Shown here in pieces: positions 40,733 to 50,208 of a DNA stretch of 64,000 nucleotides. Each line of letters begins with the position of its first letter. Position 1 is the stretch's first letter. The stretch is taken from the NCBI GenBank assembly GCA_017463615.1, contig JAFTOU010000016.1, forward strand, positions 310,001 through 374,000. The letters are read 5' to 3'. The notes below the pieces were generated by a model. The model saw only the letters and a program-made list of their open reading frames with translations. It was not told the origin of the DNA and did no database searches. This stretch comes from Alistipes sp. GTDB lineage: Bacteria; Bacteroidota; Bacteroidia; Bacteroidales; Rikenellaceae. Both the position numbers and the translations under genes were made by a program.

Positions 40733-41173
40733 ATGTTAGATTTTCTGTTAGAATATGGTCTGATAGGCCTATTTATCGGCTCGTTCCTTGCAGCAACAAT
40801 CGTCCCCTTTAGTGCCGATGTGCTACTTGTCGGTATGCTTGTAGCGGGGGCAGACCCTGTGGCGGCGATTGCTGTGGCTACGGCGGGCAACTGGCTCGGC
40901 GGTGCGACAAGCTACGGCATAGGTCGCGCGGGCAAGTGGGAGTGGATAGAGCGGCTGCATGTCAAGCGCGAGAGCCTTGAGCGGCAGAAGCAGCGCATAG
41001 AGCGTTTCGGCGCGCCCATAGCCCTACTGACCTGGGTGCCATTTGTCGGCGATGTCTTTGCCGTGGCGCTGGGTTTCTACCGCGTGCGATTTATCCCTGC
41101 GATGTTCTGGATGCTTATAGGCAAGGCCGCCCGATTTATCTGCTGGTACTGGATAACGATGTGGGTAGGTTAG
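40733..41173 (+). CDS. YqaA/DedA-like small membrane protein (VTT domain)
   Basis: 146 aa with about four hydrophobic segments. The LGGATSYGIGRAGKWEW...RIERFGAPIALLTWVPFVGDVFAVALGFYRVRF sequence is the YqaA/SNARE-associated (DedA-related) signature with the conserved G-x3-GY-x-GR, R-x-G-x(5)-L and PF-x-GD positions. DedA-superfamily proteins are linked to lipid flipping and envelope integrity. It follows the repressor by nine bases; functional link to it is unclear. Confidence 0.8.
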   Translation: MLDFLLEYGLIGLFIGSFLAATIVPFSADVLLVGMLVAGADPVAAIAVATAGNWLGGATSYGIGRAGKWEWIERLHVKRESLERQKQRIERFGAPIALLTWVPFVGDVFAVALGFYRVRFIPAMFWMLIGKAARFICWYWITMWVG

Positions 41174-41176
41174 AAA

Positions 41177-41215
41177 CAGCAGAGCCTCACACTTGTGAGG
41201 CTCTGCGTTGTTTTA
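41177..41215. terminator. Bidirectional terminator
   Basis: CAGAGCCTCAC-ACTT-GTGAGGCTCTG followed by CGTTGTTTT; separates the convergent YqaA-like gene and the 122-aa gene. Confidence 0.8.
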
Positions 41216-41581
41216 GTGGGCAGCTCTCTTCTTCTGCTTCGCCCTCTTGGCGGCAGCCTGCTCGGTGGTGAGCATAACGATAAGGTCAAGGTCTATATTT
41301 GGCTGATCGACCTCTATCTCGCTCTGGTAGCTCTGGTAGCCATCCGCCACGATAGTCATCAGGTAGCTACCCTGCGGCAGAACAACGCGAAAACCCTCGG
41401 CATCCACCTTACGCTGGTACTTAAGCTCCGTATCCCACTCCGAGGTGAAGGTGACAAGTGCGCCGACAATAGCCTCAGCGCTCTTTTTAGGCACTGGCAG
41501 ACCCGACACGGCTGCGAGCGATTGTGCGGAGAGTGTACCGCCAAAAGCGAGTGCCACAAGGATTGTAAATAGTTTTTTCAT
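41213..41581 (-). CDS. Secreted carboxypeptidase-regulatory-like domain protein
   Basis: 122 aa from the ATG at 41581 (MKKLFTILVALAFGGTLSAQ, signal peptide); an in-frame start 99 bases further upstream adds only a non-coding-looking extension. The mature protein is a single beta-sandwich of the CarboxypepD_reg type (AIVGALVTFTSEWDTELKYQRKVDAEGFRVVLPQGSYLMTIVADGYQSYQSEIEV) with a basic Lys/Arg-rich tail (AAAKRAKQKKRAAH). Function unknown. Confidence 0.65.
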   Translation of the reverse strand: MKKLFTILVALAFGGTLSAQSLAAVSGLPVPKKSAEAIVGALVTFTSEWDTELKYQRKVDAEGFRVVLPQGSYLMTIVADGYQSYQSEIEVDQPNIDLDLIVMLTTEQAAAKRAKQKKRAAH

Positions 41582-41668
41582 AAGGCAAAAATACAATAAA
41601 TCTACTAATAAAGAGCGTTTGAAAGTATAAAAGTTAAAAAACGATTTCGCAAATCGGATAAAAATTCG

Positions 41669-41676
41669 TACCTTTG
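41669..41676 (+). promoter_or_regulatory. -7 element of glycerophosphodiesterase gene
   Basis: TACCTTTG, 41 bases before the ATG at 41718; -33 not clear. Confidence 0.55.
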
Positions 41677-41717
41677 ACATTGGAAAGATATTTTTTAACC
41701 TTAAATAACGACTAAAG

Positions 41718-42578
41718 ATGAAAAGATTTTTGAAGATCGCAGCATTTGCTGCACTGCTCTTCTCAACCGACTTCGCTACAGCTCAGAGCAAGGTTGAGGA
41801 CTACCCAACCATCCAGTTCTTTGCTCACCGCGGTAGCCGCTTTGAGTATGACGAGAACACTATGAAGGCATTTAAGGAGGCTTATGCTCGCGGTGCTCGC
41901 GGCTTTGAGACCGATGTTCGTATGACCGGCGATGGCGACCTTATCCTCAGCCACGACGAGTCTCTCTACCGCACCTGCGGCGTAGATGTTCAGACCGAGG
42001 ATCTGACTACAAAGCAGTGCCTTAAGATTAAGACTAAGGCTGGTAACGACCTTGCACTCTGCCAGGAGCTTGCAGACTTCCTTGCTGATAAGGAGAATAT
42101 GTACATTGAGTGGGAGATTAAGACTATCCCTGAGCTCTACACCCAGGCTATGCTTGACGACCTTTGCGAGAAGCTCTGGAATATGACCATGACTCAGAAG
42201 CCAGCATCTTCACTCTACCTCTTCACCTCTTTTGACAAGCGCGCCCTGAACACCATGAAGCGCCTGCACCCAGAGGCTGAGATGATGCTGCTCAAGAGCA
42301 AGCCAGCATCTCCAGAGATTCTTATGGAGGCTTACAATATGGGCATTATGCGCGTAGGTTGTAAGATGGACGGCACTACCCGCTCAACTATCCGCTTGGG
42401 CCATAAGCTGGGTATGATTGTATCCCTCTGGCCAGGAAACAACAAGGAGGACTTCTTCCTCGGCGCTGCTCTGGGTTGCGATGCAATGTGCTGCGACCGC
42501 TTCTTTGAGGTTGGCGATTGGGCAGAGAAGAACCTCCCATTCGTAAAGATTAAGGGTTACGAGAAGCCTCAGAAGTAA
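41718..42578 (+). CDS. Glycerophosphodiester phosphodiesterase, exported
   Basis: 286 aa with signal peptide (KRFLKIAAFAALLFSTDFATAQ). GDPD motifs: FFAHRGSRFEYDENTMKAF (His, Arg, Glu), GFETDVRMTGDGDLILSHDESL (Glu-x-Asp and second His), IEWEIKT. It hydrolyses glycerophosphodiesters from phospholipid turnover to glycerol-3-phosphate, the substrate of GlpABC encoded 6 kb away. Codon bias is strong. Hairpins at 42579-42602 and 42611-42645 follow it and mark the edge of the AT-rich region. Confidence 0.9.
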   Translation: MKRFLKIAAFAALLFSTDFATAQSKVEDYPTIQFFAHRGSRFEYDENTMKAFKEAYARGARGFETDVRMTGDGDLILSHDESLYRTCGVDVQTEDLTTKQCLKIKTKAGNDLALCQELADFLADKENMYIEWEIKTIPELYTQAMLDDLCEKLWNMTMTQKPASSLYLFTSFDKRALNTMKRLHPEAEMMLLKSKPASPEILMEAYNMGIMRVGCKMDGTTRSTIRLGHKLGMIVSLWPGNNKEDFFLGAALGCDAMCCDRFFEVGDWAEKNLPFVKIKGYEKPQK

Positions 42579-42645
42579 TCTGCGACTGAGAAGTCTCGCA
42601 GACAATGTGATTGACCCCAAAAGTTTTAAAAACTCTTGGGGTCAA
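42579..42645. terminator. Double hairpin between glycerophosphodiesterase and AT-rich operon
   Basis: TCTGCGA/TCGCAGA (42579-42602) and TTGACCCCAAAAGTT/AACTCTTGGGGTCAA (42611-42645). Convergent genes end on both sides; T tracts are weak, so termination efficiency is uncertain. Confidence 0.6.
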
Positions 42646-42707
42646 TTGTAATAATCATAAAGAACTATAGTTCTACTTTTACTATTTATGTAGTTAGTCA
42701 AAAACAC

Positions 42708-43004
42708 TTATTTAAAGTCAAAACCGAATATTTTCCCTCTCCTTCGCCACTCTTCATCATCTCGTTCAAACTGATCAAGCGTCTGTTCTGTACTAGATAT
42801 AAACGAGTCTGTCTTATCAAGCAGTGCCGCAGTCCGCAATCTCAACTCTATACGCTGGCGTACAAACACCAACTCATTGGCTGTCGCGCCAATTGTTCGA
42901 GCAACTTTCTCTACACAACTATTAGTTGCGTCTAACTTCACGTCACAACCATCGATTAACTTATCAAGTTGTTTTTGTCTATCTGTTAAATTATTCCAAG
43001 CCAT
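42708..43004 (-). CDS. Small helical protein, last gene of tubulin-like/VWA operon
   Basis: 98 aa, almost entirely helical and highly charged (DRQKQLDKLIDGCDVKL..., VRQRIELRLRTAALLDKTDSFISSTEQTLDQFERDDEEWRRR), heptad-like throughout, no signal peptide. Cysteines at about 20 and 30. It starts 38 bases downstream of the membrane-anchored transglutaminase gene. A coiled-coil adaptor for the larger proteins of the operon is possible, but no family is recognised. Confidence 0.6.
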   Translation of the reverse strand: MAWNNLTDRQKQLDKLIDGCDVKLDATNSCVEKVARTIGATANELVFVRQRIELRLRTAALLDKTDSFISSTEQTLDQFERDDEEWRRRGKIFGFDFK

Positions 43005-43042
43005 AGTTATTTTTATTTATTCGTTTTATTATGCTTACAAAT

Positions 43043-44521
43043 CTAATTTACTATATAACCTATCACTCCCCAATATGAGCCACCATCATCCAATTGAACA
43101 TAAAGGCACATCTTCCCCGACTGAGGTATTATTGTCATTGAATACATATTATCACTATCAACATGCCACTCATTATACCATTCATCATTATTTACAATTG
43201 CCCATTTTATACCAGACAAAGGGTAAAAACTGAATGTATATGGGCATCCCGACTTTAGAATTCTACTCATCGGAACCGACACAACCTTCAATCGTTTCTC
43301 GTCATTGATATAAATATCTGGAAGTTCTCTAATTTTCTCAGCGCGAATAACCTTCAATAGTTCCTTGGGGCAAATACCAGCAGCTTCCCAAGTATCTGGA
43401 CGCAAATTCTTCACACCTTTCACATCTGGCACACACATGGGATAATATTGTTCAACCTTTTCCCAATCTCTCTCATCTGGCTCATCGACAACATACTCCA
43501 TAAAAGAGTAAAATGAATTTTCTCCATTCTCCTTTACTCCAAGTACCACACTTGATTCATTCCTAGGCATAAACGAGATTGAATAAGTATCATCCCCACA
43601 AAGTTCCCATTCTTCTTTGTTAATATACAAGTCTTTATTCACCAGTACAAGTTCAACATCCCGGTTCATTAGCTTTATAGTTATTCGGTAGAACTCTCCG
43701 ATTGACAAAGATTTACTCTTTGGCAAATCTACAATCTTAATATCTCCAGCTGCAGAAGAATACAACTTTGGCAGACTTAATGGATTGCCTTTAATGGCAG
43801 AGTTATAGGCCTCATCAACACTCAAGCCATAATCTACATATGCTTCATCTATTGAGGGCACAGATTGAAACTGCTCAAGACTCATATCTCTATCGAGCAA
43901 TTGATACTGTTCTTCATCAGGATAATGAGACAAAATCATCCACTTCGGATCAACATTAAACCAATGTAAATGATTATCGCTCTTCTCAAAAGTCCCCGAG
44001 TCATCTACGCTACCAGCGCCCCATGTGGGATCCAATAGTATACCGTGATTTTTTCGTGTGTATGCAAAAATCCAAGCGTGCCCCTCTTCTCTAAGCATCC
44101 CATTCTTGTCCTTAGTTTTTCCAACAACTATTTCAGATCTAATTCCAATAGAGTTGGCCATGTGATAAAACAACTCTGTGTAAGCAGCACATACTCCTTT
44201 CCTGCAATCATAACATCTATCAGCTCGATAAATTTCATATGATGTATCATACTCAATATTATCACACAACCACAAATAGATTGCCCGAATCCTATCATAG
44301 TCAGTATCGCAACCCTCCGTGACACTTCTTGTCAACTTGGAGTAATCATATCGCGTATCATACGACCTCAACTCTTTATTAGGTTTCTTGAAGTAATCGT
44401 CATACTCTGCTGCATCATCCTTAAAGAATATAGAATACAAAAGGTAAAACACTACTGCGCAAAGAGCGATAACGGCAGATATTACTAAAACATCAAGTAC
44501 TCTAGCAATTAATCTCCACAT
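43043..44521 (-). CDS. Membrane-anchored transglutaminase-like protein with two C-terminal beta repeats
   Basis: 492 aa. One N-terminal membrane span (about 10-33) after a basic start, so the rest is predicted periplasmic. Transglutaminase-like catalytic triad: C111 in CRKGVCAAYTELF, H148 in EEGHAWIFAY, D164 in LLDPTWGAG. Beyond about 255 there are two similar beta domains, each with a core FYRITIKLMNRDVELVLVN / YTFSFYPLSGIKWAIVN and a terminal (E/I)GYIVN-like strand, suggesting a duplicated Ig-like module. The catalytic domain is a clear paralogue of the one at the end of the 959-aa protein upstream (19-base gap). Enzyme could be a protease, cross-linker or deamidase; activity is not known. 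Confidence 0.78.
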   Translation of the reverse strand: MWRLIARVLDVLVISAVIALCAVVFYLLYSIFFKDDAAEYDDYFKKPNKELRSYDTRYDYSKLTRSVTEGCDTDYDRIRAIYLWLCDNIEYDTSYEIYRADRCYDCRKGVCAAYTELFYHMANSIGIRSEIVVGKTKDKNGMLREEGHAWIFAYTRKNHGILLDPTWGAGSVDDSGTFEKSDNHLHWFNVDPKWMILSHYPDEEQYQLLDRDMSLEQFQSVPSIDEAYVDYGLSVDEAYNSAIKGNPLSLPKLYSSAAGDIKIVDLPKSKSLSIGEFYRITIKLMNRDVELVLVNKDLYINKEEWELCGDDTYSISFMPRNESSVVLGVKENGENSFYSFMEYVVDEPDERDWEKVEQYYPMCVPDVKGVKNLRPDTWEAAGICPKELLKVIRAEKIRELPDIYINDEKRLKVVSVPMSRILKSGCPYTFSFYPLSGIKWAIVNNDEWYNEWHVDSDNMYSMTIIPQSGKMCLYVQLDDGGSYWGVIGYIVN

Positions 44522-44540
44522 ATCAATCTACCCCATTGAG

Positions 44541-47420
44541 TTAAATATCCGAAAGTTCTTCAAACAAGGCATCTTTTCCATCATTATCTTCCGAAGGTTG
44601 TTTATACGGAAGCCTCCTAAACTGCTCTTCTGTAATCCGAATATCAAGCTTGGTCCAATATTGCAAATCAGGGAAATGACTGTAGATCATCCAAGATGGC
44701 GAAACATTAAACCAAACCGAGTTATCATCATGTTTTATAAACTTTCCATTATCAACACACCCAGCGCCCCATGTTGGATCAATCAAAAGCCCGGCGTATG
44801 CATTAGTATAAACAAATATCCATGAGTGCTTACTATCTGAGACTGTACCATCAGAAATCTTAACCTTGCCCGTGATGATATCGGCGGTCAAGCCAATAGC
44901 ATCTGCCAAATAACAGAACATTTCACAGTATGCCCAACAAACACCTCTTCTTGATCTCAAGCAGGTATCTGCATCTTGAATTTGCTTTGTGGTGTCATAC
45001 TCAATATTCTCGCATAGCCAATTGTAAATACATCGCGCCTTTTTCTCTACAGTATCTGCTGTGCTATCAATAATCTCTGACAGTAGGCCTGTTAAATCCG
45101 TACGCAACCTGCTTAATTTAGCCTCCCTCTTAGGTTTAAAGTCCTTAATTGCATCTATATGGTCTGGGATATTCAACACCTGTACCACACAAAGAGAGTT
45201 TACAAAATCACAAGGACATTGAGGGACTATAGACTCAGTTCCCACCTCGTAACGCGCTCTAAATTCCGTAGGCTCTATTATAACATTCTGGTTATTTGAG
45301 AAAAAGCCAATACTTACATTAGATGCAAGATTATTCTCCCGAATACGAATATATTCAACAAACGGTTTCGACTGCGTGATATTATACTCAATAATCCGAT
45401 GTAGATCCTGATCTGTCAACATCTCCTTTACAAATGGATTACTCCCATCCCACTTAAGAGTATGATACTTCCCCACAAGTGGATCTAAGACCTGATGTTT
45501 GATAAGTTCAAGCATAGTCATCCTATTATCAGGTTCAGCAGTGGCATCAAACCATCTACACAGAAATCTATCTATCATTTCCGCGTAATATCTATGGGAA
45601 TCTCGAAACTTACGAACAAGTTCCATGTCTATCAAGGAAATTGACTTAATATGCCATTTAGGTCGATAGCCTTCCTTCCCCAATACATACTGACCACTAA
45701 CATTTTTTTCACCATCCATGAGTAGTATGCACTCTCTCCTACGCGCCTCATAGTTCTCAATCATCTCTGTAAGATGGCTCCACCAATCGCGAACTTCATC
45801 TACCCGCTTCAGTTCCGCAATGCACTTATTCAACTTTGTTGCAATATCTTCACGAATTTGTTCTGATATCAGAGCTGGCGAATCCAATAGCAAAGCTCCA
45901 AACAAGGTATTTGGGCTCGCATCTTTCTTTCTTTTATTAAAGAATGAGAAAAAACATGTCAAACAACCTGTTCTTTCAGGCAAATCATCTAACGACTTCT
46001 GTTGAATCATCTCGGCCTCAACAGGCAGCTCCTCGGCTCGTCCCACATTTAGCATTGTGTTCACCGGGTAGTTCTGTGGCAATTCGTCGGCAACTGTCGC
46101 CCTATCCACAGCATACCTCATTGTTTTGATTCCCTCATCTGATTTAAGATATTCAACCAGCGAGTCAATTTGTTGATAGTGGGAGCTATAATTCTCTTCA
46201 TCCTCCTCGGTCACTCTTACACAATGCCCATAATTCTCACAGAACTCATCTGCATCAATAAATGTATTTTTGCAAATATTTTCCTCGTGATCTTCAATTT
46301 GCGCTTGGTAATCTGCAATACTATCCTTTAGCTGAGATATCTCAACCTGGGCTGCCAAAATCTGAGTTGGGTCAAGCGTCAATAAAGAACTTTCAAGCGC
46401 TGCTATTTCAGCCTCCTTTTGCTTAATCTGAATATTTAGGTTTGATATCTCTCGTTTTTCCTCACTAATATAGAGCTTAAGAAATGAATTCAGATATGTC
46501 GCAATCTGCTGTTCCTGACGAGAAACAGAATATTCATTATCAACAAGTAGTTTTGCAGGATTCCACTGAGCAGTACAATACAAATTCCATCTCTCCCATA
46601 TTGAGCGAAGACCATCTAACCATTGCAAGCCTAAATCTATCTTTTTGTAATAGTTATAGTCTATGAGCTTCTGTGTATCCAATGACGGAGCTGCATTTAG
46701 CGCTCTATTGAGCAATCGTTCCTCCGCAGAAAGTCTAAAAAAATCGTTAAGATCGCAGAAATCATACTGATGCTCAGACATGCCAATAGAGTAAATACCA
46801 GAACCTACAGTCGTTTTAGGATTATCATCTCCTGAGCATACCAATTTTGACCAATAACAGAGAAACTTCGCAAGCAAATTCGAATTCAAACTAGTTGCAG
46901 CTCCCATATAGTCCATATTATTGATATACAAAATATCTGTACGGAAACGATTGTCCACCTCAAGTCCTCGTAAAGATTCAAGAAGCTTCCAATGCGGGCG
47001 AATAGTAACATCCTCAGGCTTATTTATGTCATATCCGATAAGGACAATATCAATATGAAGCCCGAGCATCATTGCGCCGCCAATTTCGCGCAACTCCTCA
47101 CACACCATTCGCAAAGTTTCGCCATGCTCTTCTTCAAGGCACTGTGACACTATAAAAACATTGGGCACAACGCCACTAGGAATTAGATTCTTAAAATGAG
47201 AGATCTGATTAGTTAATGCTTTATGTAACGCTATCGGCTCATCGCTCTCATTTATTTTATCACCCGCATTATCGTAAATATCCCAACGATAGTGAAGGCC
47301 ATCTACCTCCTTAACAATACATCCAGATGTTATGACATTGTGTTGTAGGTGAGCATTTTTAATCTCACCTACAACATCTTGAATGTCATTATTGGCACCT
47401 ATGACAATAAAATAAGCCAT
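44541..47420 (-). CDS. Large coiled-coil protein with C-terminal transglutaminase-like domain
   Basis: 959 aa, no signal peptide or membrane span. The N-terminal ~300 residues form an alpha/beta domain (MAYFIVIGANNDIQD..., NVFIVSQCLEEEHGETLRMVCEELREIGG, IDIVLIGYDIN) of no recognised family; a coiled coil follows at about 325-395 (EEKREISNLNIQIKQKEAEIAALESS); a cysteine-rich patch CLTCFFSFF lies near 505. The transglutaminase-like domain occupies about 795-930 with C828 (RRGVCWAY), H865 (SKHSWIFVY) and D881 (LIDPTWGAG). It is six bases downstream of the tubulin-like gene, so a physical partnership is likely: a cytoplasmic enzyme perhaps acting on, or regulated by, the filament protein. Confidence 0.75.
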   Translation of the reverse strand: MAYFIVIGANNDIQDVVGEIKNAHLQHNVITSGCIVKEVDGLHYRWDIYDNAGDKINESDEPIALHKALTNQISHFKNLIPSGVVPNVFIVSQCLEEEHGETLRMVCEELREIGGAMMLGLHIDIVLIGYDINKPEDVTIRPHWKLLESLRGLEVDNRFRTDILYINNMDYMGAATSLNSNLLAKFLCYWSKLVCSGDDNPKTTVGSGIYSIGMSEHQYDFCDLNDFFRLSAEERLLNRALNAAPSLDTQKLIDYNYYKKIDLGLQWLDGLRSIWERWNLYCTAQWNPAKLLVDNEYSVSRQEQQIATYLNSFLKLYISEEKREISNLNIQIKQKEAEIAALESSLLTLDPTQILAAQVEISQLKDSIADYQAQIEDHEENICKNTFIDADEFCENYGHCVRVTEEDEENYSSHYQQIDSLVEYLKSDEGIKTMRYAVDRATVADELPQNYPVNTMLNVGRAEELPVEAEMIQQKSLDDLPERTGCLTCFFSFFNKRKKDASPNTLFGALLLDSPALISEQIREDIATKLNKCIAELKRVDEVRDWWSHLTEMIENYEARRRECILLMDGEKNVSGQYVLGKEGYRPKWHIKSISLIDMELVRKFRDSHRYYAEMIDRFLCRWFDATAEPDNRMTMLELIKHQVLDPLVGKYHTLKWDGSNPFVKEMLTDQDLHRIIEYNITQSKPFVEYIRIRENNLASNVSIGFFSNNQNVIIEPTEFRARYEVGTESIVPQCPCDFVNSLCVVQVLNIPDHIDAIKDFKPKREAKLSRLRTDLTGLLSEIIDSTADTVEKKARCIYNWLCENIEYDTTKQIQDADTCLRSRRGVCWAYCEMFCYLADAIGLTADIITGKVKISDGTVSDSKHSWIFVYTNAYAGLLIDPTWGAGCVDNGKFIKHDDNSVWFNVSPSWMIYSHFPDLQYWTKLDIRITEEQFRRLPYKQPSEDNDGKDALFEELSDI

Positions 47421-47426
47421 AAATAT

Positions 47427-50183
47427 TTAGAATTCAAGTTCTCTTAAATAAACAACTTCTCTTTCAAGAAGATCTCTTACCATTTGGTAAGCCGCATCCT
47501 TCTCTATAACACGCTCACGCTCTATTGTGCTTAGATTTGCGATTTCCAATAAGTATTTTCCATATTCCTCCTGCGCCTTTTTCATCACAGCTACAACAGC
47601 TGGCCTACCTTGGTCAAGAATCATCTTCTGAATACGGGCTTCAACTTCACTACCAAGTCCGCGAAGTTGGAACTGGTCAAATGCGATATCTCGTCTCTGC
47701 CCCAGTTCAAGAAGTCCTCCTGAAAGAATATCTCCCTGAGATGACTCTATACAGTACGACTTACGCGATTCGTCGTACTTAATAAAGCCATATACGATTG
47801 CATTTACCCAGTTAGGGAGTACAATATCCTTCTCTTGCTTAGGCATAAGATCAAAATTCTCAACAATCATTCTCTGGTTCCACCTTTCATCCAAATAACA
47901 AACAGGGCAAGCCTCTGAACTATACTTATCCTCTGCCTCTCTCATATAACCAAGCATATTATTTACAGCAAATGCAGGGCTAAAGCACTGGCTCTGGAAG
48001 AATGTAATTCTATCCGTTTGATGTATACTCTCAAAAATCGGTTTGGTTGCGCCAATCATAAACATATCGCTATAACCACTTTGAATTATACCCTTAGATT
48101 GATTATATACTCCAATGGTAAAGACGGTTGTCAACTCTTGTGCATGATCGAGTTTGCCGTGAGTATCTGTTGACCATAGAGGGCTAGACATCTCCTTCAC
48201 CTTATCAAAAATCCTCCTCAGGTCGGCGTCTGTCATTTTACTCAGTCTATGTTCAATGGTCACATTCTTCACATCTGCGACACTCTGCAGGCCCTTGGCA
48301 AAGTTAAATAGCACGGCATCAATAGTTTCTGCAGGCTGATTAATCAACCCCTCGATCGGATGCTCTTTTATAAAGAGAGCCGATGTTTCTGCCACATCTG
48401 GCAAAACAAAGTCGTTCACATCATCTGAATGTAAGAAAATCTGGAATTTAGAAGGCGTTTTAGCAGCCTGCTGAATAGTAGTAATTGCATTCACATTCTT
48501 CTTCTGTATAGCTTCTACATTTGCCTTAAGAACAGTTATTTGACTCAAGATGGAACAAACATACTGGTCAAAATCAGTAAAGAACTGAATTGCTTTTTGA
48601 TGTCTTAATAAATCTCGTTTCTGGGCAATATACTCCTCAACTTTATTCTGCAATGCAACAGCTGCATCTCTATTAAATATTGACAAGATACCAGTTCTTA
48701 GATCAGAGATATCAGCACTCCAGTCTACATTATATGCGAGTTTCTTCTGGAGATCGCCAACTTCTTTGACCATCTCATCTTTACAAAGCGTAATACTAGT
48801 CTGCAGAGCTTCTAGAAACGCCTGCGCCAACCCTACACCCTGTAGGCTATTAAGAATTATCCGAATTTTTTCATCAAGTTTACTTTTTACATTTGCAAGT
48901 TTAGTCTCTACATTATCATCTGCTTCCTCACTCACATTTGCTGCCTCAGCTCCAGCTGTAATATTTGCTTTAATTGTATTTACATCTGCAGTCCTATCTA
49001 TTATAACACTAAATGGGGCCCTATATGCAAGGATGCTATCTATAAGCAGATTAGCATCATGCTCTTGAATCGCCACTGCATCGCTCTCCATCCAAGTATT
49101 TACAGTCTTCAATGTAGCTATTGGGTCTGGCTTAGATAGTTGTTCTTTGCAGATTTGTGCCACAATACCATGAGCAACCACATTTCCAACCGCTTTATTG
49201 TCATACACGATCTCTGCGCTACCAGCCGAAGAATAAAACGCCTTCTTATTCTTAATACTATAATATCCTTTATCAATATTATCTTTAACACTATCTAGTT
49301 CGCCTGATGGAAGGAACATACAGCGGCCTATAGAATCCGTAATCTCATCTACAGTTTGCAATACAACACCCATCTTATTCCTGTTGTTTATAAGATACGC
49401 ATCTCTAACACCTTCGTCAAGATAGTACACATTTGCAAAACCGAAATCAAGTGCATTCTGATTATCATATGGCAGATGGTATAGATAGTCTAACTCCCTA
49501 ATTGCGCCATATGCATTTTGATACACATTTGCAGTAGCAGGTCCATTTACCATATTACGGAATACTTCTGGTAATACAATCCAAGGTGTAATAGAATATG
49601 GATGTCCCAGCTCTCTAAGGGTTTTTGCCACAAGAACAATAATATCCAACATAGTACCACTCCCCGTACCCCCGGCAACAGAACCAACGATATTGACCTT
49701 GGTAGGATATTCCACCCCATCCTTATTTGTATCATACGCGAATTTACATCCTACTGGCAGAGGCGCGCAAATTTCACTCACCTTGCTAGCCACACGCGCA
49801 CTAATATCTGTAGCATTATGCCTAGCAAGGAAGCGACCATTGCTTCTTATTTGACCAGCTCCAGTATTCATTAGATTGGACAGGAACTGAGAGTTTCTTC
49901 TTGGGAGCCACTGGAACTGCGAAAGATGATTGCGATATATTTCAAGCGCACTACCGACAATCCCGCAAAAACACAGCTCATTTTCCGACAGTTTTACCTC
50001 TTTTCCCATTCTTGATAGGACAGACTTATTTCGAATCCCCCTATCGGTATCAATCGCAAGAAATGCCACCATTGGAGGGACCTCTCCATACGCATCCACG
50101 AAACACTGTTTCGTACGAAGAATTGACTTAACACCAGTACCACCTAAACCCACATAAAGGGTTCTTGTAATTTTAATTGACAT
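47427..50183 (-). CDS. Tubulin/FtsZ-superfamily GTPase (Tubulin_2-like, FtsZl type)
   Basis: 918 aa. An N-terminal nucleotide-binding start TRTLYVGLGGTGVKSI (about 7-21), then the tubulin signature loop GSVAGGTGSGTMLDI (GGTGSG at 171-176), with PMVAFLAIDTD (about 37-47) as the strand after helix 1. This matches the large 'tubulin-like' proteins (PF13809; the FtsZl families of Makarova and Koonin) rather than FtsZ. Beyond the GTPase domain (~350 aa) there is a helical, partly coiled-coil middle (about 400-560) and a C-terminal domain without recognised relatives. It is presumed to assemble filaments. Upstream gap to the VWA gene is 25 bases, downstream 6. Confidence 0.82.
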   Translation of the reverse strand: MSIKITRTLYVGLGGTGVKSILRTKQCFVDAYGEVPPMVAFLAIDTDRGIRNKSVLSRMGKEVKLSENELCFCGIVGSALEIYRNHLSQFQWLPRRNSQFLSNLMNTGAGQIRSNGRFLARHNATDISARVASKVSEICAPLPVGCKFAYDTNKDGVEYPTKVNIVGSVAGGTGSGTMLDIIVLVAKTLRELGHPYSITPWIVLPEVFRNMVNGPATANVYQNAYGAIRELDYLYHLPYDNQNALDFGFANVYYLDEGVRDAYLINNRNKMGVVLQTVDEITDSIGRCMFLPSGELDSVKDNIDKGYYSIKNKKAFYSSAGSAEIVYDNKAVGNVVAHGIVAQICKEQLSKPDPIATLKTVNTWMESDAVAIQEHDANLLIDSILAYRAPFSVIIDRTADVNTIKANITAGAEAANVSEEADDNVETKLANVKSKLDEKIRIILNSLQGVGLAQAFLEALQTSITLCKDEMVKEVGDLQKKLAYNVDWSADISDLRTGILSIFNRDAAVALQNKVEEYIAQKRDLLRHQKAIQFFTDFDQYVCSILSQITVLKANVEAIQKKNVNAITTIQQAAKTPSKFQIFLHSDDVNDFVLPDVAETSALFIKEHPIEGLINQPAETIDAVLFNFAKGLQSVADVKNVTIEHRLSKMTDADLRRIFDKVKEMSSPLWSTDTHGKLDHAQELTTVFTIGVYNQSKGIIQSGYSDMFMIGATKPIFESIHQTDRITFFQSQCFSPAFAVNNMLGYMREAEDKYSSEACPVCYLDERWNQRMIVENFDLMPKQEKDIVLPNWVNAIVYGFIKYDESRKSYCIESSQGDILSGGLLELGQRRDIAFDQFQLRGLGSEVEARIQKMILDQGRPAVVAVMKKAQEEYGKYLLEIANLSTIERERVIEKDAAYQMVRDLLEREVVYLRELEF

Positions 50184-50208
50184 ATTAAAAAAATTTTAAG
50201 GTTATTTA

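Noticed and set aside
41582-41680. 33-residue extension of the carboxypeptidase-regulatory-like protein
   Set aside because: It precedes a clean signal peptide starting at 41581 and runs toward the divergent glycerophosphodiesterase promoter.
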